From Rhodamnia argentea (taxonomy: Eukaryota; Streptophyta; Magnoliopsida; Myrtales; Myrtaceae): a DNA stretch of 64,000 nt. Under the pieces are notes generated by a model, which ran no database searches, had not been told where the DNA came from, and saw only the letters and a program-made list of their open reading frames with translations. The stretch is taken from the NCBI RefSeq assembly GCF_020921035.1, contig NC_063159.1, positions 3,224,001 to 3,288,000 of the forward strand, written 5' to 3'. This document shows positions 49,059 through 59,474 of this stretch, piece by piece (the stretch's first letter is position 1; every line of letters begins with the position of its first letter). Both the position numbers and the translations under genes were made by a program.

Positions 49059-49074
49059 ATTGCCCCTCTTTGAG
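49059..49074 (-). other. Polypurine tract of element 2
   Basis: Minus strand CTCAAAGAGGGGCAAT directly precedes the LTR start TGTTGATA. It is the plus-strand primer site and confirms which LTR is the 3' one. Confidence 0.85.
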
Positions 49075-51650
49075 TGGAAGTTCGCAGATGTTTTACTCAA
49101 AGACCAAAATTGAAATCTAAATTTTGTCAATGCCTTTTTTTCGCGGGAGTTTTAATCCCATTTTCTATGCAAAAGGAAATGATGCATGATATGCAAGACA
49201 GTAAATAACATGTGCCAATGCTCCCTTCCTCCATGAATGGATTAAAGAAAATTGCACATGGGTCACACATGAAAATACCTGTTTTACCAAATACCTCATA
49301 ATGCTGATGGTTCCCTCAATCTCCAAGCTTCTGATGCGGGGATTTCAAGGTACTAGGCCTATCTGTTACTAGAGACTTCTCCCTAATGCGAGACAGGCAA
49401 GATATGTGTAATTTTGAGATCACAAGAGGTACGTCGTTGTGAGTCGAAAGAAGTGAAATCAACTTCACAAGAGCTACATCATTGTGAGTTGATAAAATGT
49501 CAAAATCACCAGTGCATATGTCTTCACGATTTGACAAAGGGGAACCAAAACCATAAGAGCTACGTCGTTATGATTTGATTTGGATCAAAATCATGGGTGC
49601 TTATGTCGTCATGATTTGATAAAAGGGCCGAGAATCATAAGAGCTATGTCATTATGAGCCGACTAAAGGTCAAGATCACCAGTACATATGTCTTCGTGAT
49701 TCGAGACCGAAATCATAAGAGCTACGTCGTTATAATTTGATAAGATGTCAAGATCGCCGGTGCATATGTCTACACGTCCTGACAGGAGAGGTATATTGCC
49801 CGATTTGAACAATATTTGAAAGGAATACCACCAAATGGAATCGTTAAAGTACGAAAGAGGCATATTGCCCGAATTGAAAGATAACAACTATCATTAGAAG
49901 AGTTGTAAATTTGCAAAGGGGTTCAGAAAACTTACTTGGGTTCTCCGAACGAATAATCAAGGAACGAGGTAGATTGCTTGTATCGTACCTGTTTAGTCAC
50001 TCAAGATGAACACAATTGATTGTTAACACAACATGACACGTCTACAAATTCTTGATTTTTTTTTATTTTTTTTCGTTGCAAAGCTCCATGGGGATTTGTC
50101 AATAAGGAAATAAGTCTGATCCTTTTGACGAGCTTAATCAAATCGAATGAGAAATTGCAGTAAAAAAGGACTTCCGCTCACTCTCATGAGAAAGGTTTTG
50201 AAACCCAACCATTGATACGGGTAAGAGAAAACCCTCGAACCTGTCATCATCACACTTGACAAGGGTCCGAATATTCTCACAATCCGTATGACCGGATCAA
50301 TCTATGAGGTCTTTCGCAAGGACTATAATTTAGGTGCGGTCAAAGGGTTTATCAAAGGGGACTCGTATGAGTCATCTTTGGCTTTGAAATGAAATGAGAT
50401 TCTTGTCAGTTGCATCGGGTTTACAAGTCGGGAACCCTACAAAATGAAGTAAAAATGATATTGCTCGCACTTCTTCGAGCGATATTTATAAGCAATTCAA
50501 AATCCTACATTAACCCAAGTGCCCTAATCTGAAGAGACTTTTGGTAACGGTTGTAATGTAGGTTCGGGGTAGGCTTAGAAATGAAAGGCTTATTTACAAC
50601 AAAGGGTACATAATGATGAGACTGGTAACCATCTCTTTGCTTAGAATGGTATTCTTGCAGACTTCCCGAGGAACATTCGAATGCGTCCAACCGAGACATC
50701 CCATCATTCCAGAGATTTTTCGGGAGTTTTTTCTTCTTTTCTTTTACAGGAAATGGCCCCCCCTTTTTAGGCCGCATTTCTCATTTTTTCTTTTTCCCAT
50801 TTTTTTGGGATTTTGGGATGCTCAAAATTTTGCTTGCTGTTTTCTCTTTCTCTTCTTTTTTTGAGTGGTAAGCCTTTGCTTTTCTTACTCCCTTCTCTCG
50901 TCTCTCTCTTTTCCAAAAGGAAAGAAGGGGTCTCGTCCGAGTCCCGCATATTTTGCTGGCAAATCTTTTGAGTTCGAGTTTGCCCCAAGGCATTTTGCTC
51001 ATTTGCCAAATGATCCGAAATGATTCCTTGCTAGAATGATCACCAATTGGGTTACGAGAAATGAATCCTCCGCTCAAATTGGGTTCGCAAAGGGATAAAT
51101 GTGTATGATGTAGACAATGAAACGCTCTTCGTCATGTTTAAGGCACTTGGACTAATACAGAATTCGCATGCAATAAATACACTCAAAAATTAATGCAAGT
51201 GAGAGCAAGAAAATTTTACTCATTCCTTGATATGAGAATTGCCCCGATGTGGGGTTGTTCCCGACAGGGGTATGAAATGAAACGCCGGTCAAAGGGGTTA
51301 AGCAAAGGGCAACATTTAATGTTTGGATGGAGGAAATGAATGTCTCATATCATCTTGGTCGTCATACTTTTCGCGAGATAACCTTTCATCTTGTGAGTGT
51401 GGAAATCTCACTTCTCTCACTGGGAATTATGATATGGACGTGTATAGGGAATGGCTTGCCTTTCATCGTCCCGATATTCCTCATTCAAAATGATCGGTTT
51501 AGCAAAATCAAAGAAATTTCCTGATCGAAAACTCCCACATTGAAGATTAACCATGCGACCATGAACAATTCAAGTACAAGTATAATGCATGAACACTCAT
51601 TAGATGAATTGTAACTTGATTAAAATGTCGGAACGAATCAAGCATAATAT
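49075..51650 (-). other. Long 3' untranslated region of element 2
   Basis: About 2.6 kb between the end of integrase and the PPT with no recognisable domain. Such long 3' regions are usual for Tat/Ogre elements. It includes a tandem repeat (49428-49790), and 50700-50920 is pyrimidine-rich with poly-T tracts. Short frames such as 50777-50505 have no known domain and are probably chance. Confidence 0.6.
49428..49790. repeat. Degenerate 80-90 bp tandem repeats in the 3' UTR
   Basis: Five copies of an AGAGCTACGTCGTTATGA-like core start near 49432, 49470, 49556, 49639 and 49718, alternating with a GATCACCAGTGCATATGTCT-like core (49509, 49591, 49673, 49752). Confidence 0.8.
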
Positions 51651-53223
51651 TTCTTTACAACATCAAAATTGACGGGGTTGGTAAAAACACGACCATCCAT
51701 CTCGGTCAAAATCAAAGTGCCTCCCGGGAGTACCTTCTTTACAACATACGGGCCACCATAGTTTGGAGCGAACTTCCCTTCGGGAAGCGGAACAATGGGC
51801 AACAATTTTCGCAAGACAAGGTCACCAACCTGGAAGTGTCGAGGCGAACCTTTTTGTTGAAGGATTTAACAACCCTTTTCTGATAGCACTGGCCGTGACA
51901 TACGGCCCTAAGCCGCTTTTCATCGATCAAATTTAACTGGTCCATCCTCTGTTAGATCCAATCGGCTTCGATCGCCTTGATTTCAGACAAAACCCGCAAA
52001 GAAGGAATCTCCACCTCGACTAGTAACACTGCTTCCATCCCGTATACAAGAGAGTACGGGGTTGCCCCAATAGATGTTCGGATCGAAGTCCAATACGCCA
52101 AGAGGGCAAACGGCAACCTCTCATGCCAATCGCGATAATTCTCAGCTGTCTTAGCTAAGATCTTCTTAATGTTCTTGTTGGTCGCTTCCACCGCCCCGTT
52201 CATCCGGGAACGGTAAGGAGAAGAGTTCGGATGCTTGATCTTGAATTCCTTGAACAGATCATCGACCCGCTTGTTGTTCAGGTTTGAACCATTGTTAATG
52301 ATTATGGCTTCGGGCGAACCGTATTGCGCGATAATGTCTCGACGGATGAATTTCACGACATTCCGAGTTGCGATCGCCGGGTATGATGTAGCTTCGATCC
52401 ATTTGGAAAAATAGTCAATGGCCACCATGATGAATCGATGCCCATTAGATGCTTTAGGATTAATAGGACCGATCACGTCAATGCCCCACATATAAAATGG
52501 CCATGGTTCGGACAATTGATGCAGCTCGTTCGGAGGAACGTTAATCCTGTCACCATGGATCCGGCATTTGTGACAGCTCCGGACATGTTGAATACAATCA
52601 CTCTCTAAGGTGAGCCAGTAATAGCCCAACTTCATGATCTTCTTGGCTAGCATGTGTCCGTTCATGTGCGGGCCACAAATTCCTTCATGCACCTCCATCA
52701 TCGGGCGGATCGCTTCGGTCGAATCTATACACCTTAGAAGGACCGAATTGAACGACCGTTTGTATAAACTCTCTCCGCTCAGAAAAAATTTCGAGGTCAT
52801 ATTCTTTATGTACCTTTGGTCGGACGCTGTACTTTTCTCTGGAAACTCTTGCTTCTGAATGTAAGTTTTGATATCGTGGTACCATGGCTTGCTGTCGGGT
52901 TCATTGGTCATAGCCATACAATATGTCGGCTTCCTTAGTACCTCGATCTTCAACGGCTCAACCTCAAGTCCATTAATGACTTGTAACATTGAGGATAGGG
53001 TAGCCAAAGTATCGACGAACTGATTGTGAGTTCTAGGCAAATACTCGAATGAGATATTGTGAAACTCCTCCATTAATTCATCCAGATACTCGTGGTAGGG
53101 CAGCAGTTTGGCATCCCGAGTTTTCCATTTTCCAACCGTTGGAGGATAATCAATGCCGAATCCCCAAATACCTTGAGTCGAGTAACCCCCATCTCGATCG
53201 CGGCCCGCAAGCCGAGGATACAC
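51650..53223 (-). pseudogene. Integrase of element 2
   Basis: The 423-residue frame (53223-51952) begins in the end of the archaeal-type RNase H (HNQFVDTLATLSSM at 66-79). It then shows the zinc finger H186-x3-H190-x26-C217-x2-C220 and the catalytic core: Asp249 (WGIDVIG), residue 310 in IIINNGSN, and Glu346 (MNGAVEATNK). The spacing of 35 between residues 310 and 346 is exactly D-x35-E, but residue 310 is Asn where the family has Asp, so catalysis should be lost. The C-terminal part continues after a frameshift at 51945-51656 (LNLIDEKRLRAVCHGQCYQ), down to the end of pol. Confidence 0.85.
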
Positions 53224-53755
53224 ACCTCATATTTCGCTATGTTATTTGTGCAAGGGAATACCAATTTTGCTGCCACAGGATAATGCCGACCACTTGGAGA
53301 TATGAGAACTGCGCTCGTGCTCGATCCCGATAAATTGACAGCTTCGTCGAAATACATAATCCAGATGTAATCCTCCACCGACATGATTTTATCCTCAGAA
53401 TGATAAGCATCATCATCTCGCCCCAGATTTTCAGCTAGGACATCTGCTATAGCCGATCCCTTGATTGACTTTTGGGACAAATATTGAACATCAAACTCGG
53501 AGATGAGGATTTGCCATTTGGTAAGTCTACCAATCAAGACGGGTTGATTCAGCAAGTATTTGATAGGATCGCACTCTGTCACCGTAAGCACCGGTAATTC
53601 AAGGTATATTGCCCAAGCCCGTGCAGTACCCGCACTAATGCCGCACATGTTTTCTCTGCTTCGGAGTACTTTATTTCCAAAGCTGTGAATTTCTTGCTCG
53701 GATAATAAATGGCTCGTTCTTTTCCATCCTCCTGCCTCTCTTAGGCTAACATAGC
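53073..53755 (-). pseudogene. Dual RNase H region of element 2
   Basis: The first, retroviral-type RNase H ends around CDPIKYLLNQPVLIGRLTKW (residues 26-45 of the frame starting at 53648). A second RNase H of archaeal type, a hallmark of Tat-lineage elements, follows: IMYFDEAVNLSG with Asp101, CTNNIAKYEVCILGL and VFGDSALII with Asp163. The middle catalytic Glu is Lys139 here (family pattern A-E-Y-E-A, here A-K-Y-E-V), a G-to-A change. A frameshift near 53150 passes the frame to the integrase ORF, and a stop after MLA (53741) separates it from RT. Confidence 0.8.
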
Positions 53756-54988
53756 GCCCAAAGACTCACTATGGATTGTAAGGTAGAGGATTAAAGGTTG
53801 CCCCGGCGTTGGAGGAATAAGCACGGGTGGATTCATGAGATGTTGTTTCAGCTTCTCAAAAGCTCCCTCACATTCGCTATCCCATTCGACTAACGCATTC
53901 TTCTTTAACAGCTTGACGAACGGCTTAGCGGTTTCTGATAACCGAGAGATGAATCGAGCAATATAGTTTAGCCTACCCATCAAACTTCGAACTTCTTTAA
54001 CCGTCGGCGGCGGCTTAAGCTCACGAATCGCCTTGACTTTAGAAGGGTCGACTTCAATACCCTTGCCGCTTACCACGAATCCGAGCAGCTTGCCCGAGCT
54101 GGTCCCAAAGACACACTTAGCGGGGTTGAGACGTAACTTGAACTTTCGGAGTCTGTCAAACAATTTCTTCAGCGTTTCGACGTGATCTTCTCCATGCCTT
54201 GTTTTTGCTATCATGTCATCGACGTAAACCTCAATCTCATTATGCATTATGTCGTGGAAAAGGGCAATCATGGCTCGTTGGTAAGTAGCTCCAGCGTTTC
54301 TGAGACCGAACGGCATCACCCGGTAATGGAACATTCCCCATAGTGTGGTGAAAGTGGTTTTCAACTTATCATCGACATTCACCAAGATCTAATTGTACCC
54401 GGAGAAACCATCCATGAATGAAAACAATTCAAACCCCGCGGTACTATCAATGAGTACGTCGATATGCGGGAGAGGAAAATCATCTTTAGGACTGGCTTTG
54501 TTCAAATCTCGATAATCGACACAGACCCGAATACGGCCGTCTTTCTTCATGACGGGGACTATGTTAGCGACCCAATCAGAATATTCTATAGTCTCGATGA
54601 ATCCTACGTCGAGAAGCTTCATGACCTCCTCTTTAATCTTCTGCACCAATTCTGGTTTGGCCCTCCGCGATTTTTGCACCACCGGCTTAGCCGAAGGATC
54701 GATCGGCAAGCAATGTTCGGCAATGGAACGGTCAAGACCGGGCATATCTACATAGGACCAGGCGAAGATGTCTTGGCAATCCCTCAAGAGCTTGGTCAGA
54801 CGTTCAGCTACGTCCTTAGGAAGGTTTGTCCCGATCTTAACTTCTTTAGGGTTTTCTGCATCGCCCATGTTGATCGAGATAGTCTTTTCACCAGTCAAGG
54901 GCTTGACCTCCTCATGTTGTTCGAAATCCCGACGAATTTCGTCATAATCTGGACCGAACTCATCTAGGTCGTATACTTCTGAATCCAC
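53741..54988 (-). pseudogene. Reverse transcriptase of element 2
   Basis: Two frames, 54988-54389 and 54385-53741, are separated by one TAG that replaces a Gln codon (FSGYN-stop-ILVNVDD; element 1 has SGYNQILL). The first has DIFAWSYVDMPGLD, RRAKPELVQKIKEEVMKLLD, DYRDLNKASPKDDFPLPHID and FSFMDGFSGYN. The second has MPFGLRNAGATYQRAM, the catalytic YVDD at residues 54-57, LLGFVVSGKGIEVDP and VRSLMGRLNYIARFI, and ends at a TAA that also replaces Gln. Apart from these two stops the domain is well preserved, so element 2 decayed only moderately. Confidence 0.9.
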
Positions 54989-55415
54989 CGGGTTTCCCTC
55001 CTCATGTGTGCTCCTGAAACATAAAGTAGCAAAATCGGAAGGACAAACAGGGCTTAATCATTCGTTCATTTTTTCAAATATTGGGTGTTTCCTTTGAAGA
55101 ATTTTTGCTTTCGAAGACCCCGGGGCTAGAATTCTTGACGAAGCCCAACCCTCGGTGCTTACCATAGATAATGCATTGTTCGATCGCTGGTTATCGTCAT
55201 CGGGTTGGTTTGGGGGTACTTCGACAAGATTCAAAGAATTTAATGAAGAACATCTGTAATTTTATTGATAATAAAATCAATGAATTACATCTTATTGGAA
55301 GAGAAATTGAAAAGTGCGACATAAAACTGAAATGAGAATCCTAAGAAAGTGATGCAACCTAGATCGCTAAAAACTAGAAATATCCCACGCAGGGGATTGC
55401 ATAAATGTAAATGTG

Positions 55416-55754
55416 TTACTCTGAATCTAAACCTCCCGGTGGATCGTCGAATATGGCATTGACGGATGGCCTTGGGGGTCTAGGCACCATGTAAGGCTCC
55501 TCTTCGGGTGTTCCATCAACTTGCATGGGATCCTCAAATACGGCAGCAATGGTTAAATCGTCAAACCATCCAGCAAGATCGGGGACTCCATCTTCGACTT
55601 CATCATCGTCCGGGTCCATCATCTCGGCCACGGCTTCCCGGCCCTTCGATGAATCAGGGAACACAATCCCTAGGTCATCTTCAAATTGAGCTATCTCATT
55701 GTAACCACCGACCACTCCGGTTGATCGGAAGGTGGTGTACAGAGGTGGTGGCAA
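55416..55754 (-). CDS. Acidic spacer peptide between protease and RT
   Basis: A 112-residue acidic, Pro- and Asp-rich frame (DPDDDEVEDGVPDLAGWFDD, VPRPPRPSVNAIFDDPPGG). It has no enzyme motif. It lies in the pol polyprotein region between protease and RT and probably represents a linker. It could be joined to the neighbouring frames by frameshift repair, but that is inference. Confidence 0.4.
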   Translation of the reverse strand: MPPPLYTTFRSTGVVGGYNEIAQFEDDLGIVFPDSSKGREAVAEMMDPDDDEVEDGVPDLAGWFDDLTIAAVFEDPMQVDGTPEEEPYMVPRPPRPSVNAIFDDPPGGLDSE

Positions 55755-55847
55755 CGGACTATATTCCCGCTTACCGCGACCTATTGCATGTCGTTTGCCA
55801 TGCCCGGGACGGCTACGTCCTTAGTATCCCAAACCAGCTGTATGAGA

Positions 55848-56675
55848 CTAGCCTCTAAGTTCAATTGGGTTGCGGATCCTTTGGCCATGCCGACCCAAAC
55901 CCTTGCTAGGCTCAAAACCATTGTCGATCATTACCTTAGCTACCATAAGAGAGGTAGTTGATATTTCAAGAACGGGTAAAGGACTTTTCGGCGACGCATG
56001 AATGGTCCGCACTAACTCAAAAGCATGGTGAGAATCTTCTTCATTATGAGCCGGCTCGATGTAGAGGATAGCCGTTTCGTTGAAGATTCGATGATCTTTC
56101 TCGCCATGGACGATCACTAACTTCTGCTGGACCACAAACTTGATCTTCCGATGAAGACTTGATGGAACAGCACCCGCATTGTGAATCCACGAACGTCCTA
56201 GCAAGAGGTTGAATGCGGATGGAATGTCTAACACTTGGAACAAGACATTTAATAGAGAGGGCCCAATCTGGATCTCGAGATTAATTTGCCCCATAACGTT
56301 CTTTTTCATACCGTCAAAAGCTCCGATTGAGGTTTTGGCTGCCCGCATCCTGGCCAAGTCAACTCCCGGGCGGTTCGGTGTAGCTAGGGGACAAATATTC
56401 AATGCCGACCCATTATCAATGAGCACTCGAGCCACATAAGTCTGTTTGTGCTTGACCGTTATGTGTAAGGCCTTATTGTGACCTCGTCCTTCGGCAGGGA
56501 TCTCATCTTCAGTAAATGCGATCTGATCTTTTAGAAGGATGGCCCCAACAAAATTCTCCAACCTATCCCGATCGATGTTTTTAGGCACATGAATTTGGCC
56601 CAACACCTTCATCGGGGAATCCCGATGTTTTTCACACAACCGTAAGAGCTCAAGTAGAGAGACCTGAGCCGGCAA
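55848..56675 (-). pseudogene. Aspartic protease with G-patch-like tail (element 2)
   Basis: 275 residues beginning MPAQVSLLELLRLCEKHRDS, then VLIDNGSALNICPL with catalytic Asp87 and LLGRSWIHNAGAVPSSLHRK. The C-terminus has MIDNGFEPSKGLGRHGQRIR, a glycine-spaced block resembling the start of a G-patch. Element 1 has a similar block at 3770-3880. Protease would cleave the gag-pol polyprotein. The frame itself is open; upstream and downstream frames are shifted or stopped. Confidence 0.8.
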
Positions 56676-56765
56676 CTTTCAGAATCGATCAACAATGTTG
56701 TACTCACTTGTCTTGATCACGGCCAAAAATTCCTTTGCATCCTTTTCAGCCACTTGCTTGGCAGG

Positions 56766-57518
56766 CTAATCATCATTATAAGCACATCCAGACCTTGTTA
56801 TCAGGGCGGGGTTATAGGACCAAGGAACCGCCTTGCCATCTTTATAAGGAAAAGGCTGGGGGGAAGTAATCACCAGAGTCTTGGGTATAACAATTCCGAG
56901 TTCATCATCTATTGCGTCCTCCAAGGCGGGCATATCGCCTAACTCCGGATCACTCTTAATTAGACTAGCCACGTCGGCTTTTATCGCTTTAACCTTCGGA
57001 GAAGAGTCAGATTGAGATAGAGCCAAAGCAGCAAATTCTTGATCCCAGTCAATTACAATCCGAGATACAGTGGCTACTATCTCGCCCCGATTCGCCTGCA
57101 CTATCAACCCGTTCTCCATAAGAGTTGAGATTCTCTCTTCCAACCGGCCGAACGATACTATTTCTCCAACCTGATTATAGCCTGCTCTAACTTGAGCATT
57201 GAAAATGTCAACCACCCGGATCTTAAAAACACCTCTTTGTCCGCCTTCGTAACTAAAGACAGCATTAACCTTGCCTGAATGATCCGGTAAAGGATTATTC
57301 TTGATATTTGGCTGACTATTGTCTTGAAATGAAAATGCTTTGGAATCGAGCAAGTCTTGAATGCGGTGTTTCAACACATAACAGCTATCTGCATCATGTC
57401 TAGGCTCACCACAATGGTAGTCACACTTCTTTGATGGGTCATATCTTGGTGAGTTCGTGTTACCAGGTCGTAGAGGTTCGGAAGTCAGAAGCCCTTTCTT
57501 ACGTAAAATCGCAAGCAC
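56766..57518 (-). pseudogene. gag C-terminus with zinc knuckle and linker (element 2)
   Basis: Residues 32-45 read CDYHCGEPRHDADSC, a C-x2-H...H-x4-C zinc-knuckle-like motif expected to bind the RNA genome. VLKHRIQDLLDS follows, the typical continuation in Tat-type gag. The rest is a low-complexity linker ending in WSYNPALITRSGCAYNDD just before the protease. It lies in a different frame from the gag core, with a gap at 57519-57668. Confidence 0.7.
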
Positions 57519-57668
57519 CTGTGACGGGGTCCCGTGTAGAGGAGTAAATTGCCGAGGAGAACATAAATTTCCTTTTTGCCATTGTGCACTAAAGTTGCCC
57601 TACTGCTGGTTAGGGATATGCACGACCGGCACCTGGGCCACGGGTTTTCGGGCATAGGTCATGTTAAC

Positions 57669-58313
57669 CTATGGGGCGGGCTCTTTGTCTTTCTTTGCCG
57701 CGAATCTCTTGGTACTAGTGGCAACATCTCCGTACCAACCTTTCTTCATGCCACTCTCAACTTCCTCAGCCATCGCAATGAGATGACCGAACGACATTGC
57801 AGCAGATCCCAAAACTCGAGTTCTCATAACTTGCGGCGGGGTGAAAACAAACAATTTCATGAGCTCCCTTTCGGGAGGGATCGGTTTTAGCCGAGATGCC
57901 ACGTTCCTCCACCTAGTGGCATACCGCTTGATCGTTTCCCCTTTCTTCATCTCAAGCTGCTCAAGATCTTCTCCGGTAATGAGCACGTCCAAGTTAAAGC
58001 TAAAATGTTTGACGAAAGCATTAGCTGCCTTCTCCCAATTCTCCATGCTGTAGATTTCATAGTCCGTGTAACATCTCATAGCTGCATCTTTCAAACCGGC
58101 CCGGAAGGTCTGAATCATTAGAGGGCCGTTTGCTGCATACTTGCTCATCTTGGCTTGGTACATCTGAACATGTTGCACTGGGTTGGAAGTGCCGTCGTAC
58201 TTTTTGAAGTCGGGCATTTTAAACTTCTCGAGCACACCGACCTTCGAGAAGGTAGAGAAATCAACCTGGGGAATGTTATGGGTACCTTCTACTTCTCGGA
58301 TCCTCTGCTCCAT
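57669..58313 (-). pseudogene. gag capsid-like domain (element 2)
   Basis: 214 residues: an MEQRIREVEGTHNIPQVDFS start, LEKFKMPDFKKYDGTSNPVQ, MIQTFRAGLKDAAMRCY, FVKHFSFNLDV, LEQLEMKKGETIKRYATRWR and FVFTPPQVMRTRVLG. This is the Ty3-type gag (UBN2/retrotrans_gag-like) helical domain that assembles particles. It is one of the best-preserved frames in the window. A TAG at 58316 separates it from the N-terminal piece. Confidence 0.85.
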
Positions 58314-58454
58314 CTAGGCTAACGGTTTGGCCATCTCATCCTTCATCCCCGTAGCTACGGGATTGGCTTGGGGAACTGGAACCGGGGGTGGTGAACCCGA
58401 GCTCGTGCCAGCAATGATCACGTCTTCTAGCGGCATTATCCGGTAAGGAGCAGC

Positions 58455-58652
58455 TCACGGGGTTTTGCCGGTGTTATCTCCCGGAGGAATGGAAAGGCCT
58501 GGTAGTAGGCCAGAATTAGGTGGCTGAAGCTTGGTGGTAAAGGTAGCCATCATTTCCTCCATCTTTTGGGACATCATCCCTTCAAAGCGTTCGGTCGTGG
58601 AGGCAAGTTTCTCATCCAGGGCGGCATTGACGACGGCGTTAATGTCGGCCAT
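58455..58652 (-). pseudogene. gag N-terminal piece (element 2)
   Basis: 65 residues, MADINAVVNAALDEKLASTT followed by a helical, Met-rich stretch (MMSQKMEEMMATF) that looks like a coiled coil, then a Pro/Gly-rich tail. Its start is the first plausible gag initiator. It is cut from the capsid part by stops at about 58455 and 58316. Confidence 0.6.
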
Positions 58653-58722
58653 CCTCTTTGCGACCGATCGAGTAATATGCGGAGGATCCGTGTTAAATTA
58701 CCTGAAAGGGGCAATCATCTGA

Positions 58723-59469
58723 TGAGTACAACGTTGTGAGAGATGTGGAGTCGATCCATGGCTAATCTAGACTTGTGAACACCACTAAAACTTGGCTTGT
58801 GACCCTGACCAGGAAATTCCAGTTTCGCCGGATTTCGGCAAACAATTCGTGAAAAATCACAGTGTAGTCAAAATGGTATGAAACTTTATGAGCTTATATC
58901 CGAGAGGCTGATGAACAACTTTCATGTAGGCCGGTTAGACTAGCAATGGGCAGATCAAATCAGTTTAATGTGTCTTTCCGAACAATCATGTCCAGAAAAC
59001 TGTTCTGGCCGATTATCTTTAAAATAACGAAGGACCTCTTTAAATTGTGAATTTAATTCTGAAATTTTTCAGGCTATTAGTTGAAACATAAATCTACAAC
59101 CTTCATGTTTGGCAATTTAGCAATACGGCACATTTACTAGTAGTAAATCGCAAAATGAATCTGTAGTCTGAGAACGTGCGAGATTCCAGCCTGCTCGACC
59201 CCAACCATTAATTCCATGATAAATAGAAAACACACTGGATTACCACAAAATTTTTTGAGACGATGGTTCAAGATCTTACGAATATTTTTCATTTGAAGTG
59301 AGGAAATTGAATCCAACATGAAAGGGGCGTAAAAATTCGTACAAGACAGCAAGGTCAGAATGAAAACAGAACTGTTTTATTAATCTGAAAGTGTAATAAG
59401 ACATGAGATCCCTAAAATCTGACGAAAACTCCTAACATGAGGCCTAGGAAAGCAAGAAAAAAAAACACG
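58723..59469 (-). other. Leader between the upstream ORF and gag of element 2
   Basis: About 750 bp with no domain. Together with the sequence right of the solo LTR it would form the region between the extra ORF and gag. The short frame at 59352-59137 is not recognised. Confidence 0.5.
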
Positions 59470-59474
59470 ACGAC

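Noticed and set aside
49428..49790. A CRISPR array
   Set aside because: Repeats are degenerate and alternate with a second repeat, in a plant retroelement 3' UTR; no cas genes are expected or seen.
59440..59474. Primer-binding site next to the LTR
   Set aside because: GTCGTCGTGTTTTT does not match a tRNA 3' end with TGG, and the LTR is solo.
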